Origin: VRUE01 sp036265675
GTDB lineage: Bacteria; Actinomycetota; Thermoleophilia; Solirubrobacterales; 70-9
Length of the DNA: 64,000 bases
NCBI GenBank assembly: GCA_036265675.1
Contig: DATAOP010000047.1
Location: 25,646 to 89,645, forward strand
Direction of reading: 5' to 3'
Shown here piece after piece: positions 13,869 to 21,310 of the stretch (position 1 is the first letter of the stretch; each line of letters begins with the position of its first letter). The notes beneath the pieces are model-generated. The model saw nothing but the letters and a program-made list of their open reading frames with translations, had not been told where the DNA came from and did not search any database. The position numbers and the translations under genes were made by a program.

Positions 13869-15866
13869 GTGACCACCTCCCCACGCCCGCGACCGTCAGC
13901 GCGGTCGCGACGCGGCGGGTCCCTGCGCCGGCGGCGCCTGCGGCTGGTAATCCCCCTCCTCGCAGTCGTGGCGGCAGTACTCCTGGCGGCCTCGCTCGGC
14001 AACGGGAACGGCTCCGACACCGGGGGCTCAGAGCGCGGCCCACTGCGCCTGGTCGCGAGCGAAGCAAAGCCGTTGCCGGCGCCAATCCAGGGCGAGTCGG
14101 TGGTCCAGGTGCCGGGCGGTCCGCTGATCCTCGGTGGACTTGACGCAGAAGGCGCCTCGGCCGGCGGCGTCTTCCAGCTCAGCGCCGGCTCGCCGCGTGA
14201 AGTCGGCTCGCTGGTCGAACCGCTGCACGACGCCGCCGCGGTCCGCCTCGGCACCAGGGTGCTGATCTTCGGCGGCGGCCAGGAAGCGAGCACCAGCGCG
14301 GTGCAGTCGCTGTCAATTCCCGCCGCCGGTGCGGCCGCGACCGCAATCGCGGCCGGCACGCTGCCGACCCCCCGCTCCGACCTCAGCGCCGTCGCGATCG
14401 GCGACACGGCCTACATCCTCGGCGGCTACGACGGCAATTCGCCGCTCAGCTCGATCCTCGCCACCACGAACGGGAGCGCTTTCAGCCGGGTTGGCGGACT
14501 GCCCGTTCCGGCCCGCTACCTTGCAGCCGCCGCACTCGGCGGCAGGGTTTACGCCTTCGGCGGGGAGACGGCTTCGGGAGCCCCAACAGACGCAATCCGC
14601 GCATTCGACCCGAGGAGCGGCAGCGCGCAGGTGGTCGGGCACCTCCCGGTCGCGGTCGCCCACGCAAGCGCCGTCGCGCTCGACGGCGCCCTTTTCCTAC
14701 TCGGCGGCGAAACACAGACCGGGCCGACCACCGCGATCTGGCGGTTCGAACCGGGCGGCTCGGTCGCGGCCGCGGGGCGGTTGCCGAGGCCGATCGCCAA
14801 CGGCGCCGCGGTGCTCAGCGGTGGCTCGGCCTATCTTCTCGGCGGCGTCGGTGCGGGCGCCGAAACGCTCCCCACAGTTATCCGTCTGAGGCCGCGCCGG
14901 GTGACGCCTGCCTGGCCGAAGGCGAACGCCTCGACCGCCTCGAGCCCTCCCTTCACAGGCAAGCTGATGATCGCCGACCGCGGCAACAACCGGCTGCTGG
15001 TCGTCAATGCCGGTAAGCGCGTGCTGTGGCGGTACCCATCAGCCGCTCACCCCGCCCCGCCGGGGGGCTTCTACTTCCCTGACGACGCGTTTTTCACGGA
15101 CCACGGCACCGGGATCATCTCCAACGAGGAGCAGAACGAGCGCATCGTCCAGCTCGGCTTTCCGAGCGGGAAGTTGCAATGGTCGTTCGGGCACCCGGGC
15201 GTGACCGGCTCCGAACCCGGCTACCTGCACGAGCCCGACGACGCCTACCTGCTGGCCGATGGAAACGTCTCGGTCGCCGACGCGCAGAACTGCAGAATCC
15301 TGCTGATCGCGCCGAGCAAGCGGATCCTTCGCACCTTCGGCGATCCGTCCGAATGCACCCACGAGCCGCCGCGCCGCCTTGGCTCGCCGAACGGCGATAC
15401 CCCGCTGGCCGACGGCAACATCCTCGTCTCCGAGGTCAACGGCTCCTACATCGACGAAATCACCCGCACCGGCAAACTTGTCTGGACTGTTCAGCTCCCG
15501 ATCGAATACCCGTCTGACCCCCAGCAGCTCGGCCCCGACCGCTACCTCGTCGCCGACTACTCGAGGCCCGGGGGGATCTACGAATTCACCCGTGCTGGCA
15601 GGATCCTCTGGTCCTACCACCCCTCCTCCGGCCCGGGAATGCTGAATCACCCGAGCCTCGCAGAGCGGCTGCCGAGTGGTCTGATCGCGGCCAACGACGA
15701 CTACCGAGACCGGGTTGTGATCATCGACCCGCACCGCAAGCGAATCGTCTGGCAGTACGGGCGCACCGGCGAACCGGGGACCGGCCCCGACCATCTGAAG
15801 ATCCCTGACGGCTTCGACCTGCTGGCGCCGAACGGGGCAACGCCGACCCACCCGTTCACAGGCTGA
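13869..15866 (+). CDS. anchored two-propeller protein (Kelch plus NHL/PQQ-like repeats)
   Basis: 665-residue exported protein. It has a basic N terminus and a membrane anchor (LRLVIPLLAVVAAVLLAASLG, residues 25-45). Residues 60-340 hold about six Kelch-like blades (repeated pattern AVALGDTAYILGGYDG, RVYAFGGETASG, ALFLLGGETQTG, SAYLLGGVGAG). A linker leads to residues 365-650, a second propeller of NHL/PQQ-like blades (GKLMIADRGNNRLLVVNAGKRVLWRY, ADGNVSVADAQNCRILLI, NILVSEVNGSYIDEITRTGKLVWTV). Such propellers bind ligands or partners; no catalytic residues are evident. GTG start; followed by a hairpin terminator. Confidence 0.85.
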   Translation: MTTSPRPRPSARSRRGGSLRRRRLRLVIPLLAVVAAVLLAASLGNGNGSDTGGSERGPLRLVASEAKPLPAPIQGESVVQVPGGPLILGGLDAEGASAGGVFQLSAGSPREVGSLVEPLHDAAAVRLGTRVLIFGGGQEASTSAVQSLSIPAAGAAATAIAAGTLPTPRSDLSAVAIGDTAYILGGYDGNSPLSSILATTNGSAFSRVGGLPVPARYLAAAALGGRVYAFGGETASGAPTDAIRAFDPRSGSAQVVGHLPVAVAHASAVALDGALFLLGGETQTGPTTAIWRFEPGGSVAAAGRLPRPIANGAAVLSGGSAYLLGGVGAGAETLPTVIRLRPRRVTPAWPKANASTASSPPFTGKLMIADRGNNRLLVVNAGKRVLWRYPSAAHPAPPGGFYFPDDAFFTDHGTGIISNEEQNERIVQLGFPSGKLQWSFGHPGVTGSEPGYLHEPDDAYLLADGNVSVADAQNCRILLIAPSKRILRTFGDPSECTHEPPRRLGSPNGDTPLADGNILVSEVNGSYIDEITRTGKLVWTVQLPIEYPSDPQQLGPDRYLVADYSRPGGIYEFTRAGRILWSYHPSSGPGMLNHPSLAERLPSGLIAANDDYRDRVVIIDPHRKRIVWQYGRTGEPGTGPDHLKIPDGFDLLAPNGATPTHPFTG

Positions 15867-15883
15867 GCCGGCAGAGCCCGGCT
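15866..15883 (+). terminator. hairpin terminator after the Kelch/NHL gene
   Basis: AGCCGG-CAGAGC-CCGGCT, a 6-bp perfect GC stem right after the stop codon, is followed by a pyrimidine/T-rich run (GATTCTCCGTTTTCCC). Confidence 0.5.
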
Positions 15884-15934
15884 GCGATTCTCCGTTTTCC
15901 CCCGTGAAGCCGTCCCAGTGCAGGATTTCCTGGA

Positions 15935-16006
15935 TGGGCGCGGCTGGGCTCGAACCAGCGACCTCTCCCGTGTGAGGGGAGCGCTCTCCCACTGAGCTAC
16001 GCGCCC
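15935..16006 (-). tRNA. tRNA-Val (anticodon CAC)
   Basis: The minus strand folds into a full cloverleaf. The acceptor GGGCGCG (16006-16000) pairs with CGCGCCC before discriminator A at 15935. The D arm is GCTC-AGTGGGA-GAGC. The anticodon stem is CTCCC/GGGAG around loop CTCACAC, giving anticodon CAC (valine, GTG codons). The T arm is GCTGG-TTCGAGC-CCAGC. CCA is not encoded. Confidence 0.97.
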
Positions 16007-16019
16007 GGGAGACGCCCGA

Positions 16020-17231
16020 TCATACGGCGACAGGCTCGGCCTTCGGTGCCCCGGTCTCGCCGGCGGCGACCGCCCGTTTCTGGAGGGCGGCGCCGATGAA
16101 CGGGAAGATCAGGGTCGAGAGCATCGCCGCTCCAACGAGGCCGGCCGCGGTCGAAGTTTTCATGTCGCCGTCGTCGATCGCGATCGTCGTGATCGCGACG
16201 ACAAGCGGCAGCTCGGTCGCGCAGTAGAAGGCGAGCGCGGCCCGTTGGCGCGCCTGGAGCACGCCGCGGTAGAGGAGGAGCGCGGGGGTGCCGCGGACGA
16301 CGACGAACAGCCCGAAGAACATCAGCAGCTTTGCGACGGCGCCGACCGAGCCGAGGGCGTCGAGGTCGAACTCGATCCCGCTGGTGATGAAGAAGAAGGG
16401 GACGAAGAACCCGAAGCCGACGGCCGTGAGCTTCGACTCGAAGATCGAGAGCTCGTGACCCTTCAGGGCCGCCCTGACGATCATCCCGGCGACGAAGCCG
16501 CCGAGGAGGATGTCGAGGCCGAGCTCGCCGGCGAGTAGGACGAGGCCAAAGACGAGCACGACCGTGATCCGCACCGCCAGCTGGCTGCTCGACTCGAAGG
16601 TCCTTTCGAGCGCCGACCAGCCGCGCCAGGCGAGCCGCACCGAGGCCAGCGCGAGGAGGAGGGCGAGGGCGACGAAGGCGACCAGGATCCCGGCCTCGTG
16701 GAGGGGCTGGTTCGTCGACAGCACCAGGGTCACCAGCAGGACCGGGCCGAACTCGCCGGCGCCGCCCGCTGCCAGCAGATACGTCCCGAAACGCGTCTTC
16801 AGCTCACCGTTGTCGCGGAGAATCGGGATCAGGGTGCCGATCGCGGTCGTCGCCATCGCCGAGCCCGTGTAGAGGGCGGAGACGATCACGCCGGCCGCCG
16901 CCAGCACCCCTGCGATCGAGTAGGCGAGGACGATCGAGAACAACCAGCCCAGCGCCCCGAGCTCCAGCGGCCGCCCCCTGATCCGGTCGAAGTCGATCTC
17001 GTAGCCGGCGAAGAAGAAGAGCATCCCGAGGCCGAGGTTGGAGAAGAAGTCGATGAATGCGTCGGAGTGCGCCAGTCCCAGCACCTGGGGCCCGACGAGG
17101 ATCCCGAGCAGGAGCTCGAGGACGACGACGGGAGGCGCGAGGCGGCGGGGGACGATCGCCACCGTCACCGCCGCCAGCGCCGCGACGACGACGATCGCGA
17201 AGAACGACCCGGAGTCGACTTCGATCTTCAT
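16020..17231 (-). CDS. Kef-type cation:proton antiporter (CPA2)
   Basis: 403-residue membrane protein with 11-12 helices, of the CPA2 monovalent cation:proton antiporter family. Recognisable parts: VVVLELLLGILVGPQVLGL near the N terminus, LGMLFFFAGYEIDFDRIRGRP (the family F-x-x-G-x-E-x-D element), the central TTAIGTLIPILRDNGELKTRFGTYLLAAGGAGEFGPVLLV, and GLDILLGGFVAGMIVR. It lacks the C-terminal RCK/TrkA-N regulatory domain of KefB/KefC. It would exchange K+ or Na+ for protons. It stands alone next to the tRNA, 49 bases from the divergent lipoprotein gene. Confidence 0.92.
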   Translation of the reverse strand: MKIEVDSGSFFAIVVVAALAAVTVAIVPRRLAPPVVVLELLLGILVGPQVLGLAHSDAFIDFFSNLGLGMLFFFAGYEIDFDRIRGRPLELGALGWLFSIVLAYSIAGVLAAAGVIVSALYTGSAMATTAIGTLIPILRDNGELKTRFGTYLLAAGGAGEFGPVLLVTLVLSTNQPLHEAGILVAFVALALLLALASVRLAWRGWSALERTFESSSQLAVRITVVLVFGLVLLAGELGLDILLGGFVAGMIVRAALKGHELSIFESKLTAVGFGFFVPFFFITSGIEFDLDALGSVGAVAKLLMFFGLFVVVRGTPALLLYRGVLQARQRAALAFYCATELPLVVAITTIAIDDGDMKTSTAAGLVGAAMLSTLIFPFIGAALQKRAVAAGETGAPKAEPVAV

Positions 17232-17280
17232 CCCGCTCGATCCTATGGCCGCCTCCCGCGGATCGCGCTAACTTCGGACG

Positions 17281-18027
17281 ATGAGGCTCGTGTCGTTCCC
17301 AGGCCTCGTGCTCGTGGTCGCGGCGGCGTTCGGCAGCGGCTGCGGCGGTGGCGGGGAGAGCACCGTCGCCGCCGGAGGGCTGCCACAGGGATCGGAGCAG
17401 TCCCACGTCGCCCCGGCGGAATTCACCGTCGCGATCGACAATCCGTACTGGCCGGCGCGGCCGGGAAACCGCTGGATCTACCGCGAGAACGAAGCGGGCG
17501 GGACGGTGAAGCGGGACGTCGTCACCGTCACCGGCCGGACGAAGATGATCGCTGACGGCGTCGAGGCCCGGGTCGTCCACGACGTCGCGACTGAGCACGG
17601 CAGGCCGGCGGAGGTGACCGACGACTGGTACGCGCAGGACTCGGCCGGCAATGTCTGGTACCTGGGCGAGCAGACCACGGAGTACAAGAACGGCAGAGCG
17701 GTCTCCAGCGAAGGGTCATGGGAGGCGGGCGTCGACGGGGCCCAGCCCGGGGTGATCATGCCGGCCCGGCCGCGGACGGGCCAGGCCTACCGGCAGGAGT
17801 TCTACGCCGGCGAAGCGGAAGACAGCGCCCGGGTCCTCAGCACCGAAGAGCAGGTCCAGGTCCCGTTCGGTCATTTCGGCAGCGCCGTCCTGACCAAGGA
17901 GACATCGCCGCTCGAGCCGAGGGTCGTCGAGTACAAGCTCTACGCGCCGAACGTCGGCGAGGCGATGGCGATGGACGTCTCCGGCGAATCCGACCGCGAG
18001 GAGCTGATCTCCTTCACCCGTCGCTAG
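17281..18027 (+). CDS. predicted lipoprotein
   Basis: 248-residue exported protein. The signal peptide ends in a plausible lipobox (VLVVAAAFGSGCGGGG, Cys near residue 21). The mature part is beta-rich: FTVAIDNPYWPARPGNRWIYRENEAGGTVKRDVVTVTGRTKMI, then DDWYAQDSAGNVWYLGEQTTEYKNG, and a C-terminal FGSAVLTKETSPLEPRVVEYKLYAPNVGEAM. The NPYWP..G..W.Y..... layout is seen in uncharacterised actinobacterial lipoproteins. No enzyme motif is visible. It is monocistronic, ending 10 bases before the SRP RNA. Confidence 0.82.
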   Translation: MRLVSFPGLVLVVAAAFGSGCGGGGESTVAAGGLPQGSEQSHVAPAEFTVAIDNPYWPARPGNRWIYRENEAGGTVKRDVVTVTGRTKMIADGVEARVVHDVATEHGRPAEVTDDWYAQDSAGNVWYLGEQTTEYKNGRAVSSEGSWEAGVDGAQPGVIMPARPRTGQAYRQEFYAGEAEDSARVLSTEEQVQVPFGHFGSAVLTKETSPLEPRVVEYKLYAPNVGEAMAMDVSGESDREELISFTRR

Positions 18028-18037
18028 GATGGGATGC

Positions 18038-18309
18038 GGACCGTGCTAGGCGGGGAATCAGCGGTGCCCTGTAACCCGCAATCCGCTCTAGCGGGGCCGA
18101 AACCCGTTCCGAGGGGCTGGCCGTCGGGGTCAGTGCGCCGGGGGCGGCATTGACGGCCGGGTCCTGCGCGACGTGGGCACGTGAATCAGGTCAGGTCCGG
18201 AAGGAAGCAGCCTTAAGCGGATGCCGCGGGTGCCGCAGGCGAGCCCGGCCCGAGCCAAACGCGGTGGACACGCCCGGTGACTTCGTCTCGAAGGCGGGAC
18301 GCACGGTCC
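18038..18309 (+). ncRNA. ffs: signal recognition particle RNA, large (Alu-containing) type
   Basis: About 272 bases. The 5' and 3' ends pair (GGACCGTGC with GCACGGTCC). The 5' part carries the Alu-domain signature of Bacillus-type scRNA (CGGTGCCCTGTAACCCGC, then CCGCTCTAGCGGGGCCGAA). The S domain carries GGTCCTGCGC, then the universal helix-8 segment TCAGGTCCGGAAGGAAGCAG at about 18190-18210, and GTGCCGCAGG. Together these show the long bacterial form rather than the roughly 100-base 4.5S form. It binds Ffh to target membrane proteins. Its 3' end touches the stop of the converging CDF gene; ends are set by base pairing only. Confidence 0.95.
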
Positions 18310-18311
18310 AT

Positions 18312-19142
18312 TTACCGCCCTCCCAGCCCTGGCCTGCCCGGAGTGGGATCGAGGAAGACCTCGGTCACGTCCGGGACCACCTCCTGCAGCCGCGAGTCGA
18401 TCTCGTTTGAGAGCCGCTCCACCTGCCCGGCGTCGATGCCGTCCTCGAGGTCAACCCGCGCGGCGACCAGCAGGGCCTTGGGGCCAAGGATCATCGTCAG
18501 CAGCTCCTCGACCTCCCGGACCTCGTCGAAGCCCTCGATCGCCTCCTCGAGCTTTTGGCGCTCCTCCGGGCGCGCCGAGGAGCCGATCAGCAGATGCTTG
18601 GCGTCGCGCGCCATCCAGACGGCGACTGCGACGAGCAGCACGCCGATCAGCACCGACGCGACCGGGTCCCAGAGCTCGGCGCCCGTCAGCGCCTGCGTTC
18701 CGAGCCCCGCGGCCGCGAGGGCGATGCCGGCCAGAGCCGCGGTGTCCTCGAACAGCACCATCTTCACGTTCGGGTCGCGGCTGGTCCTGGCGTAGGCGAT
18801 CACCGGCATCCCGGCGTCGGCGGCTTCGCTGCGAGTCTGCCGCAGTGCCCTCATCCACGAGGTCCCCTCGGCGAGGAAGGAGAGCCCGAGGACGACGAAG
18901 GGGATCAGGAACTCGGTCTCGCCGCCGGGCGGCACCAGCAGCTCATAGAGACCCCAGCCGATCGCGAACACGGCGCCCGCGAGGAACATCCCGACCGCCG
19001 CCATGAAGGTCCAGAGGAAGCGCTCCTGCCCATGGCCGAACGGCCTGCCCGGCGTCGGCTCGCGCCCGCTCAGCGCGATCGAGATCAGCAGGAATCCCTG
19101 GTTGGTGGTGTCGGCGAGGGAATGCGCCGCCTCGGCGAACAT
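18312..19142 (-). CDS. cation diffusion facilitator (CDF) family transporter
   Basis: From ATG 19142 the product has 276 residues. It has the CDF motif MFAEAAHSLADTTNQ (the H-x-x-x-D metal site of helix II), several more helices, a second metal-site element (FEDTAALAGIALAAAG) and a C-terminal cytoplasmic domain (EEAIEGFDEVREVEELLTMILGPKALLVAARVDLEDG). CDF proteins export Zn2+, Mn2+ or Fe2+ against protons. Helix I is missing from this start. The same frame upstream encodes RRTALIALSANAVIAAAKLFGGLASGSAA, typical CDF sequence, back to a TAG at 19307-19305, with no ATG/GTG/TTG. The real start is probably a rare codon near 19295 (ATC). Confidence 0.9.
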   Translation of the reverse strand: MFAEAAHSLADTTNQGFLLISIALSGREPTPGRPFGHGQERFLWTFMAAVGMFLAGAVFAIGWGLYELLVPPGGETEFLIPFVVLGLSFLAEGTSWMRALRQTRSEAADAGMPVIAYARTSRDPNVKMVLFEDTAALAGIALAAAGLGTQALTGAELWDPVASVLIGVLLVAVAVWMARDAKHLLIGSSARPEERQKLEEAIEGFDEVREVEELLTMILGPKALLVAARVDLEDGIDAGQVERLSNEIDSRLQEVVPDVTEVFLDPTPGRPGLGGR

Positions 19143-19352
19143 CGCGGCTGAGCCGCTGGCCAGGCCGCCGAACAGCTTCGCGGCGGCGATGACGGCGTTG
19201 GCGCTCAGCGCGATGAGGGCCGTGCGCCTGGTCTCCCCGCTCTCCCGGGCTGCGGCGAGGCTGCGCTCGCTCGTCTGTCTCGCGGTCGCCTCGATGACCC
19301 GCGGCTACCCCGGCCGCGAACGGACGTAACGGCGCCGTGTAGGTGACGTGGG

Positions 19353-19802
19353 CTAGTCGCCCCTTCTCTGCCCCGGCACTCGACTGGCGAGGCGGGTAAC
19401 AGGGGCCACCTCGACGCGAAGAGCCTCGACGTTCACGCCGAGTCCATCCAGCGAGGGGAGAATCCGCTCCATCAGCGCGCTGAGACGGTCGATGCCCTGG
19501 TCGAGCCCGGCCATCGTCTCCGGCAGCTGATCGAGATGCCTCTGGACTTCGACGAGCACCGGCATCGCCTTTTCGATCTCCCTCAGCCTCGCGTCGATCG
19601 CGCTGGTCGTCTCGGCCACACGCTCCATGTTTCTCTCCAGCGGCGGCAGTGCCTCCGTGTCGCCGGAGATGCGCGTGAGCCGGCTCGTCATCTCATGCAG
19701 CCTCTCGGTGTGCTCCGCTATCGAGGGAATCAGGCGCAGCGCCGCTGATACGTCGCTCGGAAGGCGGCGCAGGAGACCGAATGGGGAAACGCTCTTGTTC
19801 AT
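19353..19802 (-). CDS. helical/coiled-coil protein, last gene of MerR-led operon
   Basis: 149-residue, almost wholly alpha-helical protein. After MNKSVSPFGLLRRLPSDVSAALRLIPSIAEHTERLHEM come heptad-like stretches (RNMERVAETTSAIDARLREIEKAMPVLVEVQRHLDQLPETMAGLDQGIDRLSALMERILPSLDGL). There is no signal peptide, though the segment at residues 5-30 could lie on a membrane or granule surface. It lies 18 bases downstream of two paralogous small helical proteins. The function is unknown; association with storage granules or membranes is a guess. Confidence 0.72.
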   Translation of the reverse strand: MNKSVSPFGLLRRLPSDVSAALRLIPSIAEHTERLHEMTSRLTRISGDTEALPPLERNMERVAETTSAIDARLREIEKAMPVLVEVQRHLDQLPETMAGLDQGIDRLSALMERILPSLDGLGVNVEALRVEVAPVTRLASRVPGQRRGD

Positions 19803-19820
19803 GGCATGCCGCCGCCTCCG

Positions 19821-20120
19821 CTACCTGGATTCGCTCGAGCCACCGAGCGACTCGCCGGCGCTGTGCACGACGTTGCGAACGAAGTCGTACTGGGCCTTGC
19901 CGAGCCGCTCCGTCATCACCAGCGCCGAGTCGATGATCTTCTCCCGTCTGGAGGGCCCATCGGTGCGCGTCGGGAGCGCCTGGTCGGCGGACGCCATGAA
20001 CTCACGTACCGCCTCGATCGCCCTGTGCTGACCAGTCTGGACCTGCGCGAGTACCTGCTCGGAGAGATCGGTCGTCTTCCTGATTCTCGACGTCTCGGGT
20101 TTCGTCTTTGTTGCGGCCAT
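19821..20120 (-). CDS. small helical protein, paralogue A
   Basis: 99-residue protein starting at ATG 20120 behind GAAAGGACTCGAG. It has a basic N terminus (MAATKTKPETSRIRKTTDL), then amphipathic helices (SEQVLAQVQTGQHRAIEAVREFMASADQALP and SRREKIIDSALVMTERLGKAQYDFVRNVVHSAGE). The second block matches the next gene upstream: MTERLGKAQYDFVRNVVHSA against MTQRLAHSPYDLGRSLVQSA. The helical, cysteine-free build recalls phasins that coat polyester granules, but no PHA gene is present in the window. Confidence 0.75.
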   Translation of the reverse strand: MAATKTKPETSRIRKTTDLSEQVLAQVQTGQHRAIEAVREFMASADQALPTRTDGPSRREKIIDSALVMTERLGKAQYDFVRNVVHSAGESLGGSSESR

Positions 20121-20131
20121 CTCGAGTCCTT

Positions 20132-20461
20132 TCAATTGTGTGGGGGTTGTTGGGACGCGACATCGACGTCGACATTGACGTTGACCAGCACGGCGCTCTG
20201 CACGAGGCTGCGCCCGAGGTCGTAAGGCGAATGGGCCAGCCTTTGCGTCATCTCCAGGGCGGCGGCGATCACCTCCCGTCGCCTCGCCAGTCCGACCCTG
20301 TCTAGGGGTGTGACCTTGTCGACGGTGTCCACAAATTTTCGGACCGTCGCGCTCGCGGTCCGCTCGCCCGTCACGGCGAGGTTGAGCCACTGTTTCAGGA
20401 CGTCATCGGACCCCCCCTGGCCGTCCCTCGCTCGATTGGTGGTGAGATCGGAAGCAGTCAA
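20132..20461 (-). CDS. small helical protein, paralogue B
   Basis: 109-residue protein, first small gene after the MerR regulator (4-base gap). Helical body: VLKQWLNLAVTGERTASATVRKFVDTVDKVTPLDRVGLARRREVIAAALEMTQRLAHSPYDLGRSLVQSAVL. It shares the REVIAAALEMTQRL...YD...VQSA block with paralogue A, so the pair arose by duplication. The C terminus is an odd VNVNVDVDV run encoded by tandem GTCAAY/GTCGAY hexamers. Phasin-like in build; function not established. Confidence 0.75.
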   Translation of the reverse strand: MTASDLTTNRARDGQGGSDDVLKQWLNLAVTGERTASATVRKFVDTVDKVTPLDRVGLARRREVIAAALEMTQRLAHSPYDLGRSLVQSAVLVNVNVDVDVASQQPPHN

Positions 20462-20465
20462 TCTC

Positions 20466-21245
20466 CTAGCTCCTTCCTTTGCTTAGACGCTCGAGCTGTC
20501 TCCCGAAGGCCGAGTCGACCTCATCGGCCATCGTCATCTGGAAGATCGCGCCGACCGCCCGTGAGGAGAGCGGCCGCAGTCGGTGCAGCGCCTCGCGGAC
20601 CTCGGGCCATCGCTCCTCGGGATAGCCGTCCGCTTCGAAGGGCTTCCAGACGTCCTCGAGGAACAGCCGCACGAACTCATGGGCGATCGACCTGCAGCGG
20701 CCCTGTACCTTGCCGAGGACGACAAGGGTGTGGCGGAGGGGAACCCCCTCCTGGACCACGGCCTCGGCCGCGTCGAGAAGCGACGGGAAGGGTGCCTCGT
20801 AGCGGTCCTCACCGGTGGGGACCAGGGCGCCAAACTCCGACGCCCGCTTGATCGCGGCGTCAGTGTCGTCGCCGAAGCGCTCCAGGAGTTCGTCCCGTGT
20901 GAACGTCTGTGGCTCCTCGGTCTCGAAGTCCTCCAGATCGTGCTTGAAGGAGAGCATCTGCTCGGCGGGCCCGGGTCTTTTCTCGAGCAGGTGCTCGATC
21001 GCCCTGAGGTTGAACCCCTCTTCCTGCAGCTCTTGGATCAGCCGCAGCCGGTTGAGATGCTCGGGCCCGTAATAGCCGGTCCGGTCGCGGACCTCCGGTG
21101 GAGGGAGAAGACCGCGCGCGCGGTGCGAGCGAATGTTCCGGACCGTGATCCCGGAGCGAGCGGCGAGCTGCTCGATCGTCATGTCCGCCGGGCCGGCGCC
21201 GTCCGTTGCCACGCGGTCGCCAGGCTCTTCGGTATGTGCGGTCAT
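20466..21245 (-). CDS. MerR-family transcriptional regulator
   Basis: 259-residue regulator. The winged-helix MerR domain spans about residues 22-95: MTIEQLAARSGITVRNIRSHRARGLLPPPEVRDRTGYYGPEHLNRLRLIQELQEEGFNLRAIEHLLE. The 150-residue C-terminal part is helical and cysteine-poor, so it is not a metal sensor of the MerR/CueR kind; the inducer is unknown. It heads an operon with the three small helical proteins (gaps of 4, 11 and 18 bases). A perfect inverted repeat lies 25 bases upstream of its start, suggesting autoregulation. Confidence 0.92.
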   Translation of the reverse strand: MTAHTEEPGDRVATDGAGPADMTIEQLAARSGITVRNIRSHRARGLLPPPEVRDRTGYYGPEHLNRLRLIQELQEEGFNLRAIEHLLEKRPGPAEQMLSFKHDLEDFETEEPQTFTRDELLERFGDDTDAAIKRASEFGALVPTGEDRYEAPFPSLLDAAEAVVQEGVPLRHTLVVLGKVQGRCRSIAHEFVRLFLEDVWKPFEADGYPEERWPEVREALHRLRPLSSRAVGAIFQMTMADEVDSAFGRQLERLSKGRS

Positions 21246-21269
21246 GGGTTCAACCTAGCACAATATGAT

Positions 21270-21289
21270 GTCACGGTATCTAACGTGAC
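21270..21289. promoter_or_regulatory. inverted repeat operator upstream of merR-type gene
   Basis: GTCACG-N8-CGTGAC, a perfect 6-bp inverted repeat in the 65-base gap between the MerR-type gene and the end of the ABC permease gene. It sits where the merR promoter must be, with an A/T-rich stretch on both sides. Confidence 0.5.
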
Positions 21290-21310
21290 GTTATTTTCCG
21301 TCATGTTGCT

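Noticed and set aside
12671..14407. Extended 578-residue reading of the Rieske gene
   Set aside because: The upstream 200 residues lie over the promoter and start of the divergent Kelch gene and are shadow sequence. ATG 13810 begins the DoxX domain properly.
21270..21289. HAIR element of an HspR-type MerR
   Set aside because: The sequence lacks the CTTGAGT-N7-ACTCAAG pattern, and the regulator is longer than HspR.
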